A stretch of DNA of 64,000 nucleotides, from assembly GCA_965261435.1 (NCBI GenBank), contig CBDHDL010000021.1, forward strand, positions 4,216,001 through 4,280,000, written 5' to 3'. Made by a program: the position numbers and the translations under genes. The notes under the pieces were generated by a model. That model saw nothing but the letters and a program-made list of their open reading frames with translations, did not search any database and was not told the origin of the DNA. The stretch is from MSPOR6 sp965261435. GTDB lineage: Bacteria; Poribacteria; WGA-4E; WGA-3G. Position 1 is the stretch's first letter, and each line of letters opens with the position of its first letter. Positions 36,865 to 46,384 of the stretch are shown piece after piece.

Positions 36865-38496
36865 CTAATTCTGCCATGCATAAGCAAATAAAAACACGAT
36901 GCGGTGTTGCTGTTCAGAATTATCCTCTGTGTTGTCTCTGTTTTGTATATGTCGCAAGGCGTAGTTGATAGATCCATTTAGACCGATAATCGGTCTATAG
37001 TGCCATCCAACCCGAATTTCAGATAGACGTTCAACGGTTCCTGATGGGAATGGAATGTTCTCAAAGTCTTCCCCGTAAAAACGGTCTGTAATATCGGCTT
37101 CTCCATTTCGCTGATGGCTAAAACTTGTTTCTATTAGAGCAGATGGCGTAGCATAAAATGAAACGCCACATGAGAAAACGTCCGCATCAGTGCCAATCGG
37201 ATGTCCAATAATCGCACCGAAGTGCGCGTACTGATTATCAGGGTCCAGATGGGTATACGTCCATCTATTGATCTTGACATATTCTGAATGAATACCAAGT
37301 TGACGTGCCATCAGTTTTGGATACCAATCAAATCCTGTTAACCATGCAACTGCATGTGGATCGTTTGAATCAGACTGATACTGAAAATCATCTGCAAGCC
37401 ATTCTGCGTAGAGACGTATACCATCAACGGGACGGACAGAAGCATCAAAACTCAAGACAATGTTGTCGTCCTTATTGGCATTATATTGAACAGCATAATA
37501 CGGTATAAATGGGTTGACATATTTCCACTGCAATGCTTGCACATCCCCACCGTATAGCACAATTTCAGATATACCGATTTCCAACCAATCGCTGAATTGA
37601 TAATCAAGGCGGTGAGCACTGAGGAAACGTTTTGCCAGATAACGTGTTGAACCATCATCATGCCATGTTGAATTCAGTTGTGATGTAAAAGCAGTTGCTT
37701 TGAGAGTACCTATTTTCGCAGTGAGTCGCACAAGTTCAAACGGAGGAGAGTTGTCCGATATAGCAACAGATGTTTCAGGACTTGCCCCCCAATAGACAAA
37801 GTCTCTCCCCACCAAGATATCAAATTCTGCATCTCCAAAAGCGGCAAATTGGTATTGAAGGTAGCTTCGTTTGAAATCAACCACGTAATCCCAATGCCAC
37901 CTTTCATATCTCTGGTCAGCAGATTTCTGAAGTAGTGCTGCATCGGGTAGAAAATAACTCTCAACAAAATCAATCCCCGGTTCAAAATTAGTAACTTCTA
38001 ATTCGGTGTAGAATGTTATATGACTTTTGTTATTTCCAATTGCATAATGTAATCCGCTTTGAAGTGCAGGTGCGATTTCACTATTTGACAAACGCAATTC
38101 AGGTTGAATACGAATGGCTGTTTTCTGCCTGTAGTTTTTGTCAGTATCAGTCTTATATTTCTGTGATAATTCCGACTGAAATTCATGTTTGAGTTTCTCT
38201 AACAGTTTTCTATCAATAGATGATAACTTAATCTCTTCTGTCTGAATTCGCGTCTCTGTTTTCTGTATTATCTTCGCGATGTCACTTCGCGAGAGTGGTA
38301 GAGAGTGTCTATGAAACCCCTCTATGATTCCTGAGATTTCAAGTTTGTCAAGAGCATCAATCACCCAACCGTCGAAGTTCAGTGGTATTTTTGGCACTCC
38401 GAAAACAGTCAATGGGTTAAAAAGCAGGGACATAAAGAGGAAACATATTATGATGTTGGAATATTTAGAGGTTTGAGACAATGATGTTTCTTTCAT
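36865..38496 (-). CDS. Capsule assembly Wzi-like outer-membrane protein
   Basis: The protein has 543 residues. Residues 1-33 look like a signal peptide (IIICFLFMSLLFNPLTVFGV). Central segments resemble the Wzi/capsule-assembly family: FGDAEFDILVGRDFVYWGAS then SDNSPPFELVRLTAKIG. Alternating aromatic strands and the terminal HRIVFLFAYAWQN (final aromatic plus N) suit a beta-barrel of the outer membrane. In capsulated bacteria Wzi holds the polysaccharide at the surface. Its ATG overlaps the TGA of the NAD synthetase gene (ATGA), so it is translationally coupled to it. The family call is by eye. Confidence 0.7.
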   Translation of the reverse strand: MKETSLSQTSKYSNIIICFLFMSLLFNPLTVFGVPKIPLNFDGWVIDALDKLEISGIIEGFHRHSLPLSRSDIAKIIQKTETRIQTEEIKLSSIDRKLLEKLKHEFQSELSQKYKTDTDKNYRQKTAIRIQPELRLSNSEIAPALQSGLHYAIGNNKSHITFYTELEVTNFEPGIDFVESYFLPDAALLQKSADQRYERWHWDYVVDFKRSYLQYQFAAFGDAEFDILVGRDFVYWGASPETSVAISDNSPPFELVRLTAKIGTLKATAFTSQLNSTWHDDGSTRYLAKRFLSAHRLDYQFSDWLEIGISEIVLYGGDVQALQWKYVNPFIPYYAVQYNANKDDNIVLSFDASVRPVDGIRLYAEWLADDFQYQSDSNDPHAVAWLTGFDWYPKLMARQLGIHSEYVKINRWTYTHLDPDNQYAHFGAIIGHPIGTDADVFSCGVSFYATPSALIETSFSHQRNGEADITDRFYGEDFENIPFPSGTVERLSEIRVGWHYRPIIGLNGSINYALRHIQNRDNTEDNSEQQHRIVFLFAYAWQN

Positions 38497-40598
38497 TCAG
38501 AGTCCAACTTTTCTAACATTCTATCAATTTTGCGAAACTGCCAACTCCAACGTGTATTGTATAGGAACTGTCGCAAGTCAAATCTGTTGTCATCAGGTGA
38601 ATAAGGTTCTGCGTGGTAAGCGGGAGTTAATGTTGTCATCTTGTGTCGATTGATTGAATAGTATCTGAAAAACTTCTTGACCTTATCTGCAACATCCTTT
38701 GCAGGTATATGATCCCATTCTTGCACAAGTTTCTCAAACATACTCACAGGACCACACCGTTGTGCTTTTCGTAGTTGTCCGAATCGGCTTAACTCTGCAT
38801 ACGTCATTCCCATGTCTTCTTCATCGGTTTGGGTGTATGTCTCGGTGATTGGTTCTAATTCAGCGGTCGGAGGTGCCTCTAATATTGTTCCGAGACTCGT
38901 ATATCCGAGGTTATCTTTTGCCCAATGAAGAAAACTTCGGAGATCCGTTTTGCTGATACTTCCTATAGGATTTATGTCTGCACTGCTACAATCATATTTT
39001 GTAAGGTAACCCCGCAACGCTTCATCAACATTTCCAGTGCCTAATACAAGTAGCGTTCCACTTCTGTTCCGAACCCATGGTAACGTCTGCGCAAATAGAT
39101 AGCTGATGACCATTCTTAGTCTTGCCTGAATGTTTTGCAGTGCTTGATTCTCTATCGTGCTTCCACCTTCTGTCTTGAACTTAGGTGTTTTGCCAGTGAT
39201 ACCAGTAAATAACTTCTGCAATGCACTGACGAGTGAGTCTATGTTGATATTGAGATGGTAACTTCCAATTTCACTTGCTAACTCTTTGGCTCGCTGTCGT
39301 GTTTCACGTGAACTATTCGCAGTTCCCATATAACAAGTATAGAGAACTTGATTAGCAATATGTTTTGCTGCAACTGATGGGTCGATATAGTCAGTTCTGA
39401 TTGTTTGAATAAGTTCGGCTCCAAACAATTTTTCTGCATCTCTGACGACATGTGGCACATTATCAAGAATTGCTTTAGCAACGAGTTGACACATAGAACC
39501 TACTATTGTTGCCACGGCACCACTATCCGAACCGCCTGAGAGTGGAATAAAATATCCAGCAGCTTCTGAACGCCTGAGATAGTCCCATAACCAACAAGCC
39601 GGACCAAGAGCAATCTCTTCTTCAGGTGAGTGAATGTTGAGAGATGTCTTAGGCATGGTTACATTACGATTTTCAGTATTGGCTATCTTGAAGTCTGCGT
39701 ATATCTGTGGAATAGAGACACCATGACTTGCTTGAACTGCCCCGCTCATTCTTGAACCACGATAGGAACGAACATCGGAGAGATTGATTGTAGCAGTGAC
39801 GACTTCAACATCATTGATGGAAAATTGCGATCCTTGTGTAAGGACATGTCCGTTTTGTACTATCGTTGCGCATCCATCAAAATAGAGTCTACCGCCATCG
39901 CATCCTTGCTGATTTGCATATAGATATATACCTCCACATTTTTCGGTTGCGTTTCGTATTAATGACAGTCGTGTATCAAGTTTACGCAATTCATGGTGGG
40001 ATCCCGATCCATTAGCGATTATTTCAACCCCGTTGTATGCCAGGTCAATATGTGGAGAGTGTGGTGCAAAGAGTTCTTCGCAAGTTTCGGAGGCTAAAAT
40101 TGTCTCATGTGTTACGATGACTGCACAACCTATCGGCACAGTCGGACTATTGTTGATTTCCCGTATTTCAGGGGGGACTTGAAAGGGTTCAGTTTTCCAT
40201 CCTTTTTGCCACGCTGCGAACCAACGCGGTTCCCGATAGTTTCCTTCTGCTGCCAATACTATTTTTGGACGGATGAGAAGTATTTTGCCATCACAGACAA
40301 AAACACGACAGTTGTAACGGACGCTCTTGTGCATAACCGGCATGCCGATATCGCATAAGATACCATCTGTGTGTCCACCACGAATGATTTGTGCAAGGGA
40401 ATCCCAACTGTGGCGTAACGTATCTTCCTCTAAAAAATGGTCTTCGCAAGAATAACCTGTAATCTCAAGCTCTGGACCGAGTCTATAGCACGCACCCGCT
40501 GCTTTTGCCTGTTCAATTGATTCAATGATGCGTTCACAATTACCCTCAAAGTCCAGTGCCCATTGGTTCAAGTTACATGTTGCAAGTGTTGCTTTCAT
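38493..40598 (-). CDS. nadE: Glutamine-dependent NAD+ synthetase, eukaryote-like long form
   Basis: The protein has 701 residues. The N-terminal nitrilase-type glutaminase domain has the triad Glu45 (GPELEITGY), Lys112 (IRPKIVLAAEGNYREPRWF) and Cys173 (SETCEELFAPHSPH). The C-terminal synthetase domain has the pyrophosphate loop IPLSGGSDSGAVATIVGSMC (354-360 SGGSDSG). NAD is made from deamido-NAD, ATP and glutamine. The GPELEITGY and PHSPH motifs and the total length match the eukaryotic/NADSYN1-type branch, which also exists in some bacteria. The gene is upstream of, and overlaps, the Wzi-like gene. Confidence 0.92.
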   Translation of the reverse strand: MKATLATCNLNQWALDFEGNCERIIESIEQAKAAGACYRLGPELEITGYSCEDHFLEEDTLRHSWDSLAQIIRGGHTDGILCDIGMPVMHKSVRYNCRVFVCDGKILLIRPKIVLAAEGNYREPRWFAAWQKGWKTEPFQVPPEIREINNSPTVPIGCAVIVTHETILASETCEELFAPHSPHIDLAYNGVEIIANGSGSHHELRKLDTRLSLIRNATEKCGGIYLYANQQGCDGGRLYFDGCATIVQNGHVLTQGSQFSINDVEVVTATINLSDVRSYRGSRMSGAVQASHGVSIPQIYADFKIANTENRNVTMPKTSLNIHSPEEEIALGPACWLWDYLRRSEAAGYFIPLSGGSDSGAVATIVGSMCQLVAKAILDNVPHVVRDAEKLFGAELIQTIRTDYIDPSVAAKHIANQVLYTCYMGTANSSRETRQRAKELASEIGSYHLNINIDSLVSALQKLFTGITGKTPKFKTEGGSTIENQALQNIQARLRMVISYLFAQTLPWVRNRSGTLLVLGTGNVDEALRGYLTKYDCSSADINPIGSISKTDLRSFLHWAKDNLGYTSLGTILEAPPTAELEPITETYTQTDEEDMGMTYAELSRFGQLRKAQRCGPVSMFEKLVQEWDHIPAKDVADKVKKFFRYYSINRHKMTTLTPAYHAEPYSPDDNRFDLRQFLYNTRWSWQFRKIDRMLEKLDSE

Positions 40599-40665
40599 AA
40601 TTCTTATAATTTACAGTCCAAGTTATAGTAAGGACAGATCACTGATAACTGACCAATTATCGCTA

Positions 40666-41979
40666 TCAAGTTTTTTGCGGTTTTTTACGTGCGGCAGGAA
40701 ACAAGATGTTGTTTAAAATTAACCGATACCCTGGGGAATGTTTGTGCAGATCAAGATTCGTTGGCATCTTCCCCTCCCCTACAAGATGACGATAGTCTTC
40801 AGGATCATGTCCTCCAAGGAATGTAAATGTACCTTTGCCTAAAGTACCGTGGACATATTTTGCATATTTTGATCCTTCAATTTTTCCTAAGATTGTAACC
40901 GATGGGTGGATTCTATCCAAATGAAAGGAGGTCGTTTGTCCAAGAAAACCACGGACTTCTGAAACGTGGTTCTGTGTCAACATCGTTGGTATTGGGTCAT
41001 GTTTTGCAGAGAACTCAAATAGTTGAAAATCCTCAACACCACTTTGTGGACTCCGATCAGGATTCGGATTATCAACATCAGAAAACTCGTAACGGTTCGG
41101 ATTCGGATAAAGCGTAAAATCCTTAAAGGCGAAGGTCCTTTCAAAGTTGAGTTTATTTTGGAAATTTGGAGACATGGGAGTTGTATCTAAAACAGGATCA
41201 ACAATGTCAAGCAATCCACCTTTTGTTGATAATGCAATGTCCAAGGTTTCAGGTGCAGAACACATTGCAAACACAAACCCACCTTTGGCTACATAGTCAG
41301 CGATGTCTAATGCTGTCTGTCCTTTATGTCGTGGTACTCTATTAAATCCTGCTTCTTTTGCTGCTTTCTCAAAAAGTGCCATGCGTTGTTGATACCAGAA
41401 TTGATGTGAGAAAGAACCGTGAAATTTCCCGTGTTGTCCTGTAAAATCTTCATGGTGTAGATGTAGCCAATCATAGTTTTCTGTATGTAATGCACCACGT
41501 TGCACCTCTTTATCCCAGATCTGGTCATAGGGAATTTCTGCGTAATCTAATGCTATTTTCACAGCATCGTCCCACGGATCTTTATATAAAGTATCTTCAG
41601 GGGGTGCATAAACTGCGATTTTAGGTGCTTTCTCCAATAGAATTTCATCCATATTGCTCGTTGCAATTACAGTCTCTTTTATTGTCTGGTATTCTGCAGC
41701 ACTCATCTGTTCGTAAGATACACCCATTTGCGCTGCACGAATCCGAACATCAGGGGAATCTGGTACGACGAAAGCACCCCCTCGGTAATTCAGCCACCAA
41801 TAGCATTGGTATTCTCGAGGTACTTCTAATGCCCAATAAGTTAAACCGTAAGCCTTCAGATGATTGGTCTGCGTCTGCTCCATCGGTACAAGTAGATACT
41901 GTGCTGATGCGGTAGACAAAATCATCATAAGAAATAGTATTGTAAGTAAGGATAATTTATATCCATTGGTCTTTTTCAT
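40666..41979 (-). CDS. Secreted protein often misnamed asparagine synthetase B
   Basis: The protein has 437 residues. A signal peptide is at 1-26 (LTILFLMMILSTASAQ). The start of the mature part, YLLVPMEQTQTNHLKAYGLT, and MDEILLEKAPKIAVYAPPED match a family found in Bacteroidetes, Gemmatimonadetes and relatives and annotated as asparagine synthetase B. No glutaminase Cys2 or SGGxDS loop exists here, so that name is not supported. LHLHHEDFTGQHGKF and KGTFTFLGGHDPEDY are conserved blocks; a glutamine-amidotransferase-like fold is possible. It is exported and of unknown function. It follows the 965-residue gene by 9 bases. Confidence 0.7.
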   Translation of the reverse strand: MKKTNGYKLSLLTILFLMMILSTASAQYLLVPMEQTQTNHLKAYGLTYWALEVPREYQCYWWLNYRGGAFVVPDSPDVRIRAAQMGVSYEQMSAAEYQTIKETVIATSNMDEILLEKAPKIAVYAPPEDTLYKDPWDDAVKIALDYAEIPYDQIWDKEVQRGALHTENYDWLHLHHEDFTGQHGKFHGSFSHQFWYQQRMALFEKAAKEAGFNRVPRHKGQTALDIADYVAKGGFVFAMCSAPETLDIALSTKGGLLDIVDPVLDTTPMSPNFQNKLNFERTFAFKDFTLYPNPNRYEFSDVDNPNPDRSPQSGVEDFQLFEFSAKHDPIPTMLTQNHVSEVRGFLGQTTSFHLDRIHPSVTILGKIEGSKYAKYVHGTLGKGTFTFLGGHDPEDYRHLVGEGKMPTNLDLHKHSPGYRLILNNILFPAARKKPQKT

Positions 41980-41988
41980 TATTTGTTC

Positions 41989-44886
41989 TCACTTTATATG
42001 TATGACAGTCGGTTGGTATCCAAAAACTGCTTTTCCATTACTAATTAGAGGTGTTTCACTTCCCGCAGTTTCAGCATCAACAGTCCAAAGTTGTCCATTG
42101 TTTTCATAGAGAATCCATCGTCCTTCGGATGGTACCCATACGGGACGACTCCCTCCCATTTCTGTTATTTGTTCCTCTTCCGGAACGCCATTTGAGGAAA
42201 AAGTAACAACCCAGATTTGGCGTGTGTCGTCTTCCTCACCGCGTGAAAAAGCGACCATATTATTATCAGTTGGATGCCATGAAGGTTCAGCGTCATCTTT
42301 AGAAGAAATAACTATTGGTTCAATACTATTTGATACATTATCAAAAGCATAAATATTCCTGTTCTGTCCTGATTGTGGGTTCTCAAAAGTTCCTGCAGCA
42401 GCGTATGCAAGCAGTTGTCCATCTCTTCGCCATGCAGGATTTGACATTTCAATGGAGGTTGAAGGAATACGAAAAACCTTCTCAGTTGACAGATGTTGGA
42501 TAACGATTCTTTTCCGTCCAGTGTTGTCTGTATTAGCAAAAGCTACGTATTCTCCATCTGGAGAGATTGAGACATCTTCAGCAAGAAACTGTCGGTTATC
42601 TAAAAGAACTGTGCTTCGCCTTGTTTGTACATCTGAAATGATGACGTTTTGATTTGGATCGTGGTAAACAAGTAAACCTTTCTCTGACGCTGAAGGATTA
42701 ACACCAGTTCCAAGAGGTGCAACGCGGGTGTCTATATGAAAAGAGGGTTGATTTTCTGCCCCACTATTGATAACTCTGTCAGCAAAAGTTGCTGGTGCTA
42801 TTCTCCACAAAACGCCTTCATGACTATAGAAAATAAAGACAGATTCTGTTGCGAGAGAAAATCCATCTTTACTTACAAACTCAGTCGGTTTCTGTTCGGA
42901 ATTATCGTCGTTTGCTGATGTGTCAACATCTTTTTCATCACTTTTATCTGAAATATTCTGTGTGTTTGGTTCAAACTTTTCACTATTTTTTAGTATCCAA
43001 CCTGCCCCATTACCTTCAAATTGAAATGCCAATCCATCTGTCCAATACATCCATTCTTCGATTAATTTACCTTTATCAGTGTATTTGAAAATATCTTCAG
43101 GTTCACCGTGCATGCGAGCTATATTCCATCTATCCCCATCTGATAGTTCTGACATAGTTCCTTTTTCATCAACAAAAGATGCTAAAATGTCAATATCAAC
43201 ATGTGGTGTGGTTTTTCCTGGGAAGACTGTGATAGTAGCAGGAGTGCCCCGGACGGGTTGATGTGTTCCGTAGATACCTATTCCATCAGATAATCCTGAA
43301 CGTCCATCACTATTCTGGTCAATAACAGCCATTACATAGTACTTTCCTGGTTTTACATCAGCAAGAAATGTACCGTTGTCATCCATGAATAACGGCATCC
43401 ACACAGGATTCCTGAAGTCTGCTGTAGTAGAAAGACTCAATAATCCATCCGGTTTAGGTTCTTGATTCTCAGATGAATTGTCACTGTTTTGAGATTTAGA
43501 TAGGGGCGTAGAAAAATAAGATGTGATTTTACCTGTGATACTTCCTGTCTCTTCTATATTTGTGGTTACATCGCTATCAGTTGATCTAAAATTACCTGAG
43601 AGAAATTGTTTATCAACACCAGTTATTTCAACAAGTTGCCCTTCCGAGTTATATTGTGCGCTCATCTGTATATAAACTGCGCGTGTTTCTCCTTCTTCAA
43701 TGGCTAACGGTGTAGGAGGTGTCGTCGTAATAGAATCTGTTCCAAAGCCACCAAGCCTATCCCCCTCACTGTACTTTCCATTTTTATCAACATCATGATT
43801 CGCGATGAAATAGTATTCTCCAATAGGTAGTTTTAGATTAAACTGCCCTTTTTCATCTGTTTTTACTGTAGCAATTGGGTTAACTAAAGCTGATGTTGGA
43901 TAGACTTCTACTTGAATCTTTGATTCATTTTGCGGTATTGGTAATATTCTACCAGAGACTAATGCATTTTTTTTAAGGATGGTTTCATCAGGGTTCTTTG
44001 TGAATGTAGTAGAAACCTGTATCTCCAAGTTTTCAGTAAAAGTATGACGTTTGATTAGTACAGGTTCTGGAAATTCCCCGCGTTTGTATATGTCTTTTAC
44101 ACCATAGAAACCAAATATATCACCATTATCAAGTTTGTTGCTTCTATTCTTGTCAACTACTGCCATGAGATAATATCTACCGGGTTTTAGACGGAGTTCC
44201 CAAGCTGTTGTATTGGGATCAACAATAGCAATACCTGCCTGAAATTTCCAAGAGGTATTGGTATAAGCAATAACAAGCATTGGCACTTTTGGTATTGTCT
44301 GTTGCTTAAATTTCAGTGTTCCACGACAACCCGCTGTTGCTTGTGATAACTCAGTGGAAAATTTCTTGAATTCACTTGGTTGATATAGCGTAACAGGAAC
44401 AAGTTTGAGTTCTTCTCCGATTCTCTGTAGTCTTGCTGAAATCTGAATTTGTATCCCTTTCAATACGGCATTTGAACCTATATCTACAACCTGATGTTTC
44501 TGATTTTCGTCCTGCCAATCTTTAACACCTAAAACCCCGTATGCATCCCCTTCATCAAATTTTCCAGAATCATCTACATCAACATAAGCAACTAAATAAT
44601 AACTTCCTGGTTCAACGCGAAGGGCGAATTTGCCTTGTTGAGAAATGCCACTGGCATAAAGGTCTTTTAACTTCTTGTCCCGATAAACCGAAACATTGGT
44701 CTGTTTCAAGTTATGACCTTTCCAGATTACTTCCCCGCTCAACGTAGCGTTTAATTTCTTGATAGCGGGATTTTGATTTGCCGAACCAGGGGTCGGTATT
44801 ACTTTAGTAGATTGTTGCGCCAGAAGTATAGGACTACAGATAAATCCGATACTGATAAAAAGTAAGGATAATGTCAAGTGTTTCAT
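41989..44886 (-). CDS. Large secreted protein: repeated Ca-binding/carboxypeptidase-regulatory-like domains, then a PD40 propeller
   Basis: The protein has 965 residues with a signal peptide (LLFISIGFICSPILLAQ). Four or five beta-sandwich repeats each end in PGxYYLxAxVDxNxSGKxDxGDxxGxxGV, for example PGSYYLVAYVDVDDSGKFDE near 92. The acidic loops suggest calcium binding. The last ~300 residues are TolB-like blades (YHDPNQNVIISDVQTRR, SISPDGEYVAFANTDNTGRK, PAWRRDGQLLAYAAA, PSWHPTDNNMVAFSRG). It should be periplasmic or extracellular. It is the first gene of the minus-strand run that ends at 36153. Confidence 0.78.
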   Translation of the reverse strand: MKHLTLSLLFISIGFICSPILLAQQSTKVIPTPGSANQNPAIKKLNATLSGEVIWKGHNLKQTNVSVYRDKKLKDLYASGISQQGKFALRVEPGSYYLVAYVDVDDSGKFDEGDAYGVLGVKDWQDENQKHQVVDIGSNAVLKGIQIQISARLQRIGEELKLVPVTLYQPSEFKKFSTELSQATAGCRGTLKFKQQTIPKVPMLVIAYTNTSWKFQAGIAIVDPNTTAWELRLKPGRYYLMAVVDKNRSNKLDNGDIFGFYGVKDIYKRGEFPEPVLIKRHTFTENLEIQVSTTFTKNPDETILKKNALVSGRILPIPQNESKIQVEVYPTSALVNPIATVKTDEKGQFNLKLPIGEYYFIANHDVDKNGKYSEGDRLGGFGTDSITTTPPTPLAIEEGETRAVYIQMSAQYNSEGQLVEITGVDKQFLSGNFRSTDSDVTTNIEETGSITGKITSYFSTPLSKSQNSDNSSENQEPKPDGLLSLSTTADFRNPVWMPLFMDDNGTFLADVKPGKYYVMAVIDQNSDGRSGLSDGIGIYGTHQPVRGTPATITVFPGKTTPHVDIDILASFVDEKGTMSELSDGDRWNIARMHGEPEDIFKYTDKGKLIEEWMYWTDGLAFQFEGNGAGWILKNSEKFEPNTQNISDKSDEKDVDTSANDDNSEQKPTEFVSKDGFSLATESVFIFYSHEGVLWRIAPATFADRVINSGAENQPSFHIDTRVAPLGTGVNPSASEKGLLVYHDPNQNVIISDVQTRRSTVLLDNRQFLAEDVSISPDGEYVAFANTDNTGRKRIVIQHLSTEKVFRIPSTSIEMSNPAWRRDGQLLAYAAAGTFENPQSGQNRNIYAFDNVSNSIEPIVISSKDDAEPSWHPTDNNMVAFSRGEEDDTRQIWVVTFSSNGVPEEEQITEMGGSRPVWVPSEGRWILYENNGQLWTVDAETAGSETPLISNGKAVFGYQPTVIHIK

Positions 44887-45316
44887 GTATATTCAGACTC
44901 CATTCTGTAGGAAAAACAGACTTTTGTTCTTAGTATCGTAATTATTGCATTTCATTTTATCATATCTTGTTCATACTTTTCAAGTTTTTAAGTTTCTTTG
45001 GGTATGTAAAGTTTTTGTCACAACATGATTCTGGTACATAAAGTTCCTGTCAATATAGCTGTGAAATTAGCAATCTCTTCTGTCCTTAGCTTAGAGAGCA
45101 CCTGGCTTAGAGAGCACCTGATGGTTATGAAAATACCTTGAAATTCACAAAACACACTTCCGCGTCTTCCGTGTTCTCCGCGTAATCCGAGATTCAGACA
45201 AATAGAGTGACAAAATATTTACACACCCAAACTTTAAAACAAGTTTGCTTAAGTCTATTATTTGTGGTAACATAATAAAAACGGTATAAAAACGGTTGAC
45301 TTGAGGTATGATAAAA
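44887..45316. other. Divergent intergenic region with short duplications
   Basis: A perfect 16 bp tandem duplication (GCTTAGAGAGCACCTG at 45089-45104 and 45105-45120) is present. The segment 45164-45225 repeats the motif seen near 2822-2876 (CCGCG...GATTCAGACAAATAGAGTGA, then a TTTACACAC). No gene is seen. Promoters for the two divergent transcription units must lie here. Confidence 0.5.
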
Positions 45317-46318
45317 ATGAATGAGAGTTATCGTGTTGCAATTGTCGGTGCAACAGGGGCAGTTGGCAACACTATGTTGGAGTTATTAGAGGAACGTTCC
45401 TTTCCTGTTGGTAGTCTCAAACTGTTGGCTTCACATAGGTCGGCAGGAGAGATATTAACCTTCAAAGGTGCTCATATTGAAATTGAAGAATTGACGCATG
45501 ATTCCTTTGAGGATATTGACTTAGTTTTCTCATCTGCGGGAGCATCTGTCAGTCGTGAATTCATTCCAATAGCTGTTGAAAAAGGTGCTTTAGTAATAGA
45601 CAACACAAGCGCTTTCCGTATGAATGATGATACACCCTTGGTAGTACCAGAAGTAAATATGGATGCTGCTTTAAAGCATAACGGTATTATTGCTAACCCG
45701 AACTGTTCCACTATTCAGATGATGGTGGCTTTGAAGCCGATATACGATGCCGTAGGTATTAAGAGAATAGTAGTTTCAACATATCAGAGTGTTTCCGGTA
45801 AAAGTGGACAAGCAGTGAACGAACTGGTTCTACAGACAACTGAAGCATTAGAAGGGAAACCCATCACTCTTGATCGTTTTCCGCATCAGATGGCATTTAA
45901 TGTTGCTTTTGATTGGCCTCTAACTGAGAGCGGTGACAATGAAGAAGAATTAAAGATGGTAAACGAAACACATAAAATTCTATCTGACGATTCTATCGGT
46001 GTTTCAGCCACAACTGTGCGTGTACCTGTCTTCTTTGCACATTCAGAGTCGATTAACGTTGAAACGAAAGAGAGACTCACACAATCTGAAGCACGCGAAT
46101 GTCTTGCTGATGCTCCAGGTGTACAGTTAATTGATGATCCAGATAACTATGCGTATCCTATGGCTATTGATGTTGCGGGGAAGGATGAGGTATATGTTGG
46201 ACGAATCCGAGAAGATACATCAATTGACAACGGTTTAAATCTATGGGTTGTTGCTGATAATTTGCGTAAAGGTGCTGCATTGAATGCCATTCAGATAGCA
46301 GAACAACTATTACTGTAG
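45317..46318 (+). CDS. asd: Aspartate-semialdehyde dehydrogenase
   Basis: An ATG at 45317 is preferred to one at 45308 because GAGG stands 9 bases before it and only 1 base before the first. The product is 333 residues. VAIVGATGAVGNTMLELL is the NADP fold, NPNCSTIQMM holds the catalytic cysteine (Cys130), and STYQSVSGKSGQAVNEL and DRFPHQMAFN are the usual substrate-side blocks. It reduces aspartyl phosphate to the semialdehyde, the branch point to lysine, methionine and threonine. mtnK follows 66 bases later on the same strand. Confidence 0.93.
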   Translation: MNESYRVAIVGATGAVGNTMLELLEERSFPVGSLKLLASHRSAGEILTFKGAHIEIEELTHDSFEDIDLVFSSAGASVSREFIPIAVEKGALVIDNTSAFRMNDDTPLVVPEVNMDAALKHNGIIANPNCSTIQMMVALKPIYDAVGIKRIVVSTYQSVSGKSGQAVNELVLQTTEALEGKPITLDRFPHQMAFNVAFDWPLTESGDNEEELKMVNETHKILSDDSIGVSATTVRVPVFFAHSESINVETKERLTQSEARECLADAPGVQLIDDPDNYAYPMAIDVAGKDEVYVGRIREDTSIDNGLNLWVVADNLRKGAALNAIQIAEQLLL

Positions 46319-46384
46319 ATTGACACGGATTTCGTATCTAACAAGGTTTTCCAATTAGAATGTCTACACAAACGCGTACATCAG

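Noticed and set aside
40666..41979. Asparagine synthetase B
   Set aside because: The protein has a signal peptide and lacks the N-terminal catalytic Cys and the SGGxDS loop, so the common database name is not supported.
44887..45316. Lysine or SAM riboswitch upstream of asd
   Set aside because: I could not find the conserved core motifs or a matching stem arrangement.
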